From CAZMOK01 sp964567785 (GTDB lineage: Bacteria; Bacteroidota; Bacteroidia; Bacteroidales; JAGOPY01), in assembly GCA_964567785.1 (NCBI GenBank), contig CAZMOK010000059.1, positions 1-17,930 on the forward strand: 17,930 bases of DNA, read 5' to 3'. The translations under genes and the position numbers were made by a program. Below the pieces are notes generated by a model that saw nothing but the letters and a program-made list of their open reading frames with translations, made no database searches and was not told the origin of the DNA. Positions 1 through 5,367 of this stretch are shown piece after piece (the first letter of the stretch is position 1; every line of letters begins with the position of its first letter).

Positions 1-454
1 GGGCAGCGGTGAAGGTTGCCAGTCCTTCCGGAAAGTTGTGAATGGCAATGGCCAGTGCCGTGAAGAGCCCCATTCTCATCAGTTTGTGATTGCCATTGAC
101 GGCTGGTTTATCACCTACATCCTCAACCTTCCTGATCTCATGAGGGTTCTCAGCCGAGGGGATGAGTTTATCGATAAGCGCTATGATGAAGATTCCCCCG
201 AAGAAGGCCATGACCGTAGCCCAGAATCCCAGCCGGTCGCCATAAACGATCACAAGTTCATCCCTTGCTTTGGCAAAGATCTCTACAAATGACACATAGA
301 TCATTACTCCGGCAGAGAAACCGAGTGCCATTGAAAGGAACTTTGTGTTTGTCTGTCTTGTAAAAAAAGCAAGAACGCTGCCTATTCCGGTGGAAAGACC
401 GGCAAAAAGGGTTAATGAGAATGCGAATAATACAGTGCTGGTTTCCAGTTCCAT
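1..454 (-). CDS. zupT: ZIP-family metal permease, ZupT-like (partial, C-terminus beyond the left edge)
   Basis: This gene is read leftward from an ATG at 454 and is open to the window edge; 151 residues are visible. ZIP permeases import Zn2+, Fe2+ and Mn2+ across the inner membrane. The visible part has hydrophobic segments at about residues 8-30, 40-60 and 78-97, the ZupT-like stretch ALGFSAGVMIYVSFVEIF (43-60), a charged, variable cytoplasmic loop (100-127) and the family metal-site motif HNFPEG at 139-144, in which His139, Asn140 and Glu143 are expected ligands. The remaining helices lie outside the window. The start codon lies only 2 nt after the mntR stop, so the two are almost certainly co-transcribed. 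That pairing suggests the repressor controls this transporter. The family call is confident; the exact metal is not known. Confidence 0.9.
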   Translation of the reverse strand, partial: MELETSTVLFAFSLTLFAGLSTGIGSVLAFFTRQTNTKFLSMALGFSAGVMIYVSFVEIFAKARDELVIVYGDRLGFWATVMAFFGGIFIIALIDKLIPSAENPHEIRKVEDVGDKPAVNGNHKLMRMGLFTALAIAIHNFPEGLATFTAA

Positions 455-456
455 GG

Positions 457-1113
457 TCAATTTGTTTTTTTAACATGAATGTGGCCGGCAAGGCTTTCAT
501 TCAGCACAATTGAACGATTATCAATATTTATTACTATGGAATTATCTTGTTTCAGTTTGTCAATAACTGAAAGATCTTTATTCAGTTCAAATCCGTTCTT
601 ACTAAGAAAGGAGGATATCTCAGGTGATCTGTGCTGAAGCCTGATAACCATGTATTCACCTGGCCCACAATCCCTCAGCAATAGTGATCCGGATTGCTTG
701 GGCATTCTGCCTTCCTTCCCGGGGATGGGGTCGCCGTGAGGGTCGTATTCGGGATAATCCAGGTATTCATTCAGTTTTTCCAACAGTGTATCTGACGTGG
801 AGTGCTCCAGCAGTTCTGCTTCCTTGTGGACCGTTTCAGTCGGGAAGCCAAGCACACTGTGCAGGAATGTTTCCCATATGCGGTGTTTCCTGATCAGGTC
901 GACAGCTCTTTTCTTGCCATCTGCTGTCAGTTTGATAGCCTTGTATTTTACGTAGCTAATGTCTCCCCGGGCAGATAGCTTCCTGGCCATATCGGTTACC
1001 GCAGCATTGCTTATCGAAAGGCGCTTTGCAAGTTCAGAAGCTGTTGCTTCAGATCCCTCGTCAAAAATTATGTGGTAGACCGTTTTTAGGAAATCTTCCT
1101 GTGAAACAGACAT
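457..1113 (-). CDS. mntR: DtxR/MntR-family metal-dependent transcriptional repressor
   Basis: The product is a 218-residue metal-sensing DNA-binding repressor. The N-terminal winged helix-turn-helix spans about residues 5-62, with recognition helix SNAAVTDMARKL at 35-46. The dimerisation/metal domain follows at about 65-135 and contains KHRIWE (His77, Glu81) and VHKEAELLEH (His96, Glu100, Glu103, His104). The family signature YPEYDPHGDPIPG is at 120-132. Residues from about 143 to 218 resemble the SH3/FeoA-like C-terminal domain found in DtxR and IdeR but absent from short Bacillus-type MntR. At the position where DtxR has its metal-binding Cys102 there is a Glu (Glu100), as in manganese-sensing MntR. 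The residue matching Bacillus MntR Glu11 appears to be Lys10. The start is the ATG 4 nt after the preceding stop. The gene lies between an unknown gene and zupT in one operon and probably autoregulates it. Confidence 0.9.
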   Translation of the reverse strand: MSVSQEDFLKTVYHIIFDEGSEATASELAKRLSISNAAVTDMARKLSARGDISYVKYKAIKLTADGKKRAVDLIRKHRIWETFLHSVLGFPTETVHKEAELLEHSTSDTLLEKLNEYLDYPEYDPHGDPIPGKEGRMPKQSGSLLLRDCGPGEYMVIRLQHRSPEISSFLSKNGFELNKDLSVIDKLKQDNSIVINIDNRSIVLNESLAGHIHVKKTN

Positions 1114-1117
1114 AATT

Positions 1118-1450
1118 TTATAGTTTACCGTTCTTGTATAACTTTCGTGTTTTTACTTTCTGCAGCTCACGATCAATAACCAGTTCTGCAATTACAGCCG
1201 GTACAACATCTTTCGGAGTTTCGTTCAATGCCCTGTGAAAAAGCTTTTCAGATACATCCAGCCGGTACATGGCATTGCAAAGTTTTTCAAATTCATTGTC
1301 GAGCATGAAGGATATAACTTCTTCCAGCTTTTGCTTCAACATATTGCGGTCGAGGCTGCCCTGTTTTTCAGGCAGGAAGGATCCCGGTTCCCTTTCCAGG
1401 TCTTTTACGGCAAGCCTGGCAACCTCTTCATAAAAACCAGATTCATCCAT
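1118..1450 (-). CDS. Conserved helical protein of unknown function
   Basis: This encodes 110 residues from the ATG at 1450. The frame also allows a TTG two codons upstream (1456), but the ATG is preferred. I do not recognise a named domain. The sequence is soluble, charged and predicted almost wholly alpha-helical, with no signal peptide or membrane segment. Its middle (LDNEFEKLCNAMYRLDVSEK, about residues 48-67) and its tail (VIAELVIDRELQKVKTRKLY) look conserved in style. It follows the DUF1289 gene after 7 nt and precedes mntR by 4 nt, so it belongs to the metal-homeostasis operon. I would not assign a function. A link to metal handling rests only on position. Confidence 0.75.
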   Translation of the reverse strand: MDESGFYEEVARLAVKDLEREPGSFLPEKQGSLDRNMLKQKLEEVISFMLDNEFEKLCNAMYRLDVSEKLFHRALNETPKDVVPAVIAELVIDRELQKVKTRKLYKNGKL

Positions 1451-1457
1451 GGTCAAA

Positions 1458-1622
1458 TTATTTTGATCTTTTTCTGTCCCTGATCTTCTTCCACACGTCC
1501 AGTTTCTGCGTATCTGAGTATTTCACCCAATCTGTTATCTCTTCCATTGTTCTGTGGCAGCCAATACAAATTTTGTTCTTGTCATATCTGCATACCAACC
1601 GGCAAGGGCTCTTTACGGACAT
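1458..1622 (-). CDS. DUF1289-type four-cysteine mini-protein
   Basis: This is a 54-residue gene, ATG at 1622 and TAA at 1460-1458. The protein begins MSVKSPCRLVCRYDKNKICI and continues GCHRTMEEITDWVKYS. Its four cysteines (7, 11, 19, 22) follow C-x3-C-x7-C-x2-C, and the 'SPC...C..d....CxGC.RT..EI..W' pattern is that of DUF1289 proteins, thought to bind a metal or Fe-S centre. The C-terminus is Lys/Arg-rich. It is the first gene of the mntR-zupT operon, about 13 nt from the predicted transcription start and 7 nt before the next start codon. A cysteine-rich metal-binding mini-protein leading a metal-regulated operon is a coherent arrangement. Its molecular role is not established. Confidence 0.85.
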   Translation of the reverse strand: MSVKSPCRLVCRYDKNKICIGCHRTMEEITDWVKYSDTQKLDVWKKIRDRKRSK

Positions 1623-1641
1623 TTTACTTGATTTAGGGGTA

Positions 1642-1672
1642 CAAAAATATATATTTAAGTATGCTTAAACAA
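1642..1672 (-). promoter_or_regulatory. Bacteroidota-type promoter of the DUF1289-mntR-zupT operon
   Basis: On the minus strand, TTG at 1672-1670 (the -33 element) is followed by a 20-nt spacer and TATTTTTG at 1649-1642, an exact match to the Bacteroidota -7 consensus TAnnTTTG. Transcription would begin near 1635, leaving a leader of about 13 nt before the ATG at 1622. No Shine-Dalgarno sequence is present, which is usual in this phylum. The spacer contains a palindrome described separately. Confidence 0.7.
1654..1669. promoter_or_regulatory. Palindromic candidate MntR operator inside the promoter spacer
   Basis: TTTAAGTATGCTTAAA is an inverted repeat: TTTAAG, a 4-nt centre, CTTAAA. It fills most of the spacer between the -33 and -7 elements, where a bound repressor would block RNA polymerase. 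The operon encodes an MntR-type repressor, so autoregulation through this site is the simplest reading. This is inferred from position and symmetry; I know no verified consensus for this subfamily. Confidence 0.5.
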
Positions 1673-1799
1673 GTAATTGGTTAAAAAGTTTTTGCAGGCG
1701 AAAAATTAGGTAAGAAAGGGGGTATTCGATTAAAATATATTTAGGAAATATTTATATAATTGAAGATCAGGTTTTTGTAGTTGGAAATAATTTTTCACT

Positions 1800-1826
1800 C
1801 AGTGACTATAGTCACTGGGTGACTAT
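1800..1826. repeat. Perfect 18-bp palindrome with an extra direct half-site
   Basis: CAGTGACTATAGTCACTG (1800-1817) is a perfect palindrome. The element GTGACTAT at 1802-1809 recurs at 1819-1826, so three copies of the hexamer GTGACT/AGTCAC lie within 23 bp. No T-run follows on either strand, so a rho-independent terminator is unlikely. A protein-binding site in the 249-bp gap between the DUF5777 gene and the mntR operon is more plausible. Apart from this element and the promoter, the gap is AT-rich with nothing else I can identify. Confidence 0.6.
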
Positions 1827-1871
1827 TGAGAAAAAGCTTCCCATTATCAACCAAAAACAAAACTCAACCCG

Positions 1872-2762
1872 CTAATCAACCGGCGGCTTTTTGGGCTTTG
1901 CAACCTGGAAAGTCCTGTGGATGTTGAAACCGAAATGGATGTCTCCATCACCCCACACCCCGTCAGTCTGAGGAATGAACTGCTGCTCGATAAGACCCCG
2001 TGAATTAGTCAGGAAGAGCTGGAAAACGTGCCCGCCGGTCTCAAGGTCTACTCCAACAGAAAATGAGTTGCTGAAATCATCGGCAGTCTTGCCGGGCAGC
2101 AGGTAGTAATATTCCATGTTTACAGAAACCCAGGAGTTGACCTTATACCTTCCGCCCGCGCCAACCGACCAGACATCGTTCTGGTCCTCCTTTGTCTCCA
2201 CAAGGTTGCGGTGAACAAGAGTCGGCACAAGCTGAAGAGTAAGGTTCCGCGTAAACTTACGTCCTATGATCAATTGATGTACGTACGACATCCTGCTGGA
2301 GAAGTAATTATCCCTGTCAGGCTCGGCCCACTTCAGTGATGTGATGCCCATTGCACCCACATAAGTCAACGTTACCGGCATGTTCCTCTCGCCTTTGCTC
2401 TGCCGAAGGGGCTTGACTTTTACATAGCCGTCGAACACCTTTTGTACCGATGTCCTGCCAATCCCTAGCGAAAGCCAGTCGGTGACCCCATAATCGAACC
2501 CGAGTCTTATGTTGGCCTGGTCCAGACCAAAGAATTCGTACCATCCGTCATTTACCCGTCCAAAATGGTGGGAAACAAGGAAGACCAGCGCCCCTTTGGG
2601 TGGTGTTTCCAGAGAATGTCCCAGGATAACCCTTGTGGATTTAAAGGAAGCTGTTGCGTATTCTGTTTTCGGACCGTCATCAAGAAGGTCCATCAGATCG
2701 TCCTGTGCATTCACATAGGAGGTTACCAGGAAAAATATCAATGATAGTTTTAACAGTTTCAT
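1872..2762 (-). CDS. DUF5777-family outer-membrane beta-barrel protein
   Basis: The 296-residue product begins with a clear Sec signal peptide (MKLLKLSLIFFLVTSYVNAQ, cleavage expected after Ala19 or Gln20). It is followed by an acidic linker and then alternating hydrophobic/polar beta-strands to the C-terminus. Features typical of DUF5777 include the early VILGHSLETPPKGALVF stretch, the HHFGRVNDGWYEFFGLDQ segment and the closing GDIHFGFNIHRTF strand. It is expected to fold in the outer membrane. The start is the only reasonable ATG. It is the last gene of a leftward set encoding two c-type cytochrome lipoproteins and an OB-fold protein, separated by 28 nt. As I recall, DUF5777 genes often sit near c-type cytochromes and YceI proteins in Bacteroidota, suggesting an envelope redox or lipid-related role. 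The function remains unknown. Confidence 0.8.
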   Translation of the reverse strand: MKLLKLSLIFFLVTSYVNAQDDLMDLLDDGPKTEYATASFKSTRVILGHSLETPPKGALVFLVSHHFGRVNDGWYEFFGLDQANIRLGFDYGVTDWLSLGIGRTSVQKVFDGYVKVKPLRQSKGERNMPVTLTYVGAMGITSLKWAEPDRDNYFSSRMSYVHQLIIGRKFTRNLTLQLVPTLVHRNLVETKEDQNDVWSVGAGGRYKVNSWVSVNMEYYYLLPGKTADDFSNSFSVGVDLETGGHVFQLFLTNSRGLIEQQFIPQTDGVWGDGDIHFGFNIHRTFQVAKPKKPPVD

Positions 2763-2790
2763 TTAGCCTGATTGTTTGGGTTTTCAGTTG

Positions 2791-3234
2791 TCATTTCACC
2801 AGTGAACCGTGTATCATGATCACATCGGTCCCGTTGTAACCGGTACAAAGGCCTTTTACTTTGACAGGCTTCAGTTTGCTGAGCCGTTTAGCCTCATCGG
2901 TGAACTGCGGGAGCATGGTAACCCTGATGCCTTCATCGCCGAACATTCCTTCGTTATAGGAATATACAAGTACAGCAATTGTATCCACCAGTTCCACTTT
3001 AGAAATGGGGCCTTCGATCTGTATCATCTTTCCCTGAGATCCTACATAGCGTTCAGTGGCAAGCCCGGTATTTTCAGTAAAGTCGCTATGCAGCCTCTTG
3101 GCCCTGATCTCATACTCCGGCTCCATATCGGCAAAATCCGGTTGCCCCTGGAAGACGTAATTATAACCAATGATAGCAATCGCTACACCTACTATAACAA
3201 TGCCTGCAATAATAATGATCCACTTTTTTTTCAT
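2791..3234 (-). CDS. Membrane-anchored OB-fold protein (tRNA_anti-like family)
   Basis: This encodes 147 residues. After MKKKW comes one long hydrophobic helix (about 5-24) acting as an uncleaved anchor or signal. The remainder is a small beta-rich domain, about residues 38-147. The ending VKVKGLCTGYNG (124-135), followed by DVIMIHGSLV, matches the closing strands of the tRNA_anti-like OB-fold family common in Bacteroidota ('V.iKG.C.G...DV.l....'). Despite the family name, these exported proteins are not shown to bind nucleic acid. The domain should face the periplasm. The gene sits 24 nt after the mono-domain cytochrome gene and 28 nt before the DUF5777 gene, so it belongs to the same operon. 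The biochemical role is unknown. Confidence 0.75.
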   Translation of the reverse strand: MKKKWIIIIAGIVIVGVAIAIIGYNYVFQGQPDFADMEPEYEIRAKRLHSDFTENTGLATERYVGSQGKMIQIEGPISKVELVDTIAVLVYSYNEGMFGDEGIRVTMLPQFTDEAKRLSKLKPVKVKGLCTGYNGTDVIMIHGSLVK

Positions 3235-3258
3235 ATCTAAATTCTTAAGTCTTACATC

Positions 3259-3666
3259 TTAATTCTGCGTCGCACCTTCTTCGATCCATATCTCCACCTG
3301 CCTTATCCTGCAATCAGATAGTTTATCCGCATTTTTAGGCATGGGCGAATTTCCCGGTGCATGGCTTATCACACCTATCAGGCTCCCGTAGGATCCTGCC
3401 GGTATAAGGGCTGCATCCCTGATGTTGTTATATCCTTCAAGTGAAACATTTCCCGAAGGGGTCCCTCCGCTGTGACAGGTGATGCAATAATCGTTTATTA
3501 AAGGCAAAACATGTGTGCTATACGTCACATTCATTGTATCGCAGGCAGTGCTGCCTTCCGGGTAGAGGCATTCTTCATTGTCGTAATAACAGCCACTCGC
3601 TGCAATGAGCGAAATGATGAACAGAATGCTTATGGTGCTTCTTAATTTAGTTACCAGGTATTCCAT
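3259..3666 (-). CDS. Mono-haem c-type cytochrome lipoprotein, paralogue of its upstream neighbour
   Basis: The 135-residue product starts at the ATG at 3666. A TTG two codons earlier is in frame but less likely. The start lies inside the preceding gene's coding sequence, a 20-nt overlap that implies translational coupling. A hydrophobic signal segment (8-25) ends in IAASGC, so Cys26 is the likely lipidated residue. The haem motif CITCH is at 61-65, and a candidate axial Met lies in SPMP (107-110). Two further cysteines, in CDT (42) and SDC (119), are also conserved in domains 1 and 3 of the neighbour and may form a disulphide. The domain is closest to the third domain of the neighbouring protein (shared SPMPKN, KLSDC and IE.G endings), so it probably arose by duplication. 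It is expected to carry electrons at an envelope surface. Confidence 0.8.
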   Translation of the reverse strand: MEYLVTKLRSTISILFIISLIAASGCYYDNEECLYPEGSTACDTMNVTYSTHVLPLINDYCITCHSGGTPSGNVSLEGYNNIRDAALIPAGSYGSLIGVISHAPGNSPMPKNADKLSDCRIRQVEIWIEEGATQN

Positions 3667-4630
3667 CTTCAATCCATTTTGTTATTTGAGTGATCTTGCA
3701 ATCGCTGAGCTTTGGTGCGTTTTTCGGCATCGGTGAATACCCTGCTGAATGGGTGACCACGCCCAGCAGCCTGCCGTCCCCTGCAATGGCAGCTACATCG
3801 CTGTAGTTTTCGAGCCTGAGCCCGCCCAGAGGATTAGGGTCTTTATGGCATCCGAAACAATGTTTTTCTATTATTTCAGGCCAGATTGTTCCTGAGAAAG
3901 TGACATTGTTGGTATCACAACCGGCATCGCAAAAAAGGTTCTGGCCTCCCTGGCTGATCCAGTCGAGGATAAGTTGTTTACGGTCCTCACTGAGGGGTTC
4001 CTGCGGTGGCGGAGGCATCCTCTTGTCAGGGTCGGTTTCGGTGATCACTTCGTACATCTCACTGTCAACCGGGTCGTCAAGCCTGATTATATCAGAAGCA
4101 ATAACTGCATCATAACTGTCGAGCCGGATACCATCCTGGGCAGTGGCATCGTGGCATCCGGGCTGCGCACACGACGACAATAGTATGGGCAGCAGGTCTT
4201 TTTCAAAATATACCGTGTCGGGATCACAGGGATGAGGCGGTTCGGGTTCTTCAAAGGTTGTGTCGGCGATCCATATCTCGATGGTCCTTATAAGACATTC
4301 ATCCAGCATATCCCCACCCTGGGGCATGGGGGAATAACCCGGCTGATGCCTTATGGAGCCAATCAATGCACCGCTTTCTGCGATGAAAGCAACCTGGTCG
4401 TAGTTTGTCAGGTCAAGGTTGCCCGATGGCGCCGGGCCGCTGTGACAGTCAATACAGTATTGTTCAAAGATCGGCACAACCGATCCCGGGTAAGTTACGT
4501 TGGCAGTGTCGCATGAGCCATTGGGCGGCTCAGGTTCGGGAACATCTTCACAATCATGCTTGCAGGACCCCACACCTGCGAGTAAAGCTATTAGCAGCAT
4601 GTATAAAAGAGATCGCAGTTTAATTGACAT
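3647..4630 (-). CDS. Three-domain c-type cytochrome lipoprotein
   Basis: This encodes 327 residues. The signal segment (7-22) ends in GVGSC, making Cys23 the probable lipid attachment site. Three haem-binding domains follow. Domain 1 (about 40-122) has CIDCH at 59-63 and SPMP at 100-103. Domain 2 (about 135-230) has the longer CAQPGCH (CX4CH) motif at 154-160 and KRMPPPP at 203-209. Domain 3 (about 238-327) has CFGCH at 258-262 and SPMP at 299-302. Domains 1 and 3 resemble each other and the downstream mono-haem protein. Domain 2 belongs to a different, planctomycete-cytochrome-like type. Proline-rich linkers join them. The protein is the first gene of the leftward redox operon. It probably relays electrons within the periplasm or outer membrane; partners are unknown. 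Confidence 0.85.
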   Translation of the reverse strand: MSIKLRSLLYMLLIALLAGVGSCKHDCEDVPEPEPPNGSCDTANVTYPGSVVPIFEQYCIDCHSGPAPSGNLDLTNYDQVAFIAESGALIGSIRHQPGYSPMPQGGDMLDECLIRTIEIWIADTTFEEPEPPHPCDPDTVYFEKDLLPILLSSCAQPGCHDATAQDGIRLDSYDAVIASDIIRLDDPVDSEMYEVITETDPDKRMPPPPQEPLSEDRKQLILDWISQGGQNLFCDAGCDTNNVTFSGTIWPEIIEKHCFGCHKDPNPLGGLRLENYSDVAAIAGDGRLLGVVTHSAGYSPMPKNAPKLSDCKITQITKWIEDGIPGN

Positions 4631-4643
4631 TCTGATCGTAGTT

Positions 4644-4662
4644 TTTGGTTAAACCAAAGATA
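4644..4662 (-). promoter_or_regulatory. Candidate promoter with overlapping inverted repeat for the cytochrome operon
   Basis: On the minus strand, TATCTTTG (4662-4655) matches the Bacteroidota -7 consensus TAnnTTTG and lies 24 nt before the ATG at 4630. No good -33 TTG exists 19-21 nt upstream, so the promoter may need an activator. An inverted repeat TTTGGTT-A-AACCAAA (4644-4658) overlaps the -7 element and the expected transcription start, a position suited to an operator. Confidence 0.5.
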
Positions 4663-4743
4663 ACAATAAATCAGTTGAACCTATGTAAAAGTGAAAATAT
4701 GAGGTGGAGTTTCAATACCAACCTGATCTTAGCTCTAAGCTCT

Positions 4744-5367
4744 CTACTGGATAAGGCCAAGGCCTTCCAGCGCTGATTCATCTCCGGGATTGATCAGCAG
4801 GGCCTTGTTGAAAAGAACCCTGGCTTCCCTGAGGTTGCCCATTTTAAACTGCGACCATGCATACATGATCACCGAATCATAATCGAAAGGGTAGAGGTTC
4901 ACCACTTTTTCAAAACGTTTCGAAGCCTCTTCGTAATCTTCGCGACCATAATAGATCATGCCGGTTTTGTAAATTGCCGTGGTGTTCTTAGGGTCTATCT
5001 CAAGGATTTCTTCATACTGATTCAAAACAGCATTCCAGTTCCCCAGTGCCGACTGCGGTAAAACAATGCCGAATTTGGGCTCTAGCGCATAGGGCTTCAA
5101 ACTGATGGCCTTTTGATAAAAGGCAATGGATTCGGTAAAATTTCCTGCCATATAAGTAAGCCAGCCCATCCTGGCATTGATTTCATAGGAACTCTCTTCA
5201 TAATGTTTCCGTAGTTTATCAGCTGCACCTGCGTAATCACCTTCGGTCTCAAGGGTGTAGCTTTCACTGAAAGCCTTTTGCAGTTCACCGGAGCTTTGTG
5301 CCTGAATGCTGGTCAGGACAAAAAGGAACAAGAATGTTCCCAATACAGATCTTCTTATAGTTTCCAT
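4744..5367 (-). CDS. Secreted tetratricopeptide-repeat protein
   Basis: The 207-residue product has a Sec signal peptide (METIRRSVLGTFLFLFVLTS, then IQAQ; cleavage near 24) followed by about five TPR units at roughly 32-63, 64-95, 98-129, 132-163 and 166-197. Typical TPR anchors are visible, for example GNFTESIAFYQKAISLKP and EDYEEASKRFEKVVNLYP. It should act as a periplasmic protein-binding scaffold. The ATG at 5367 overlaps the end of the upstream gene by 13 nt. It is preceded by GGGAGGAA, an unusually strong Shine-Dalgarno for this phylum, implying independent or boosted re-initiation. It is the last gene of the six-gene leftward operon and follows another TPR-containing envelope protein, so the two may assemble together. 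Confidence 0.8.
   Translation of the reverse strand: METIRRSVLGTFLFLFVLTSIQAQSSGELQKAFSESYTLETEGDYAGAADKLRKHYEESSYEINARMGWLTYMAGNFTESIAFYQKAISLKPYALEPKFGIVLPQSALGNWNAVLNQYEEILEIDPKNTTAIYKTGMIYYGREDYEEASKRFEKVVNLYPFDYDSVIMYAWSQFKMGNLREARVLFNKALLINPGDESALEGLGLIQ

Noticed and set aside
1800..1817. The 18-bp palindrome as a rho-independent terminator.
   Set aside because: It has no loop of usual size, is not GC-rich and is not followed by a T-run on either strand.
2809..3240. An open 143-codon plus-strand frame opposite the OB-fold gene.
   Set aside because: The minus-strand protein has a clear membrane anchor and OB-fold ending and fits the operon. The plus frame shows nothing recognisable.
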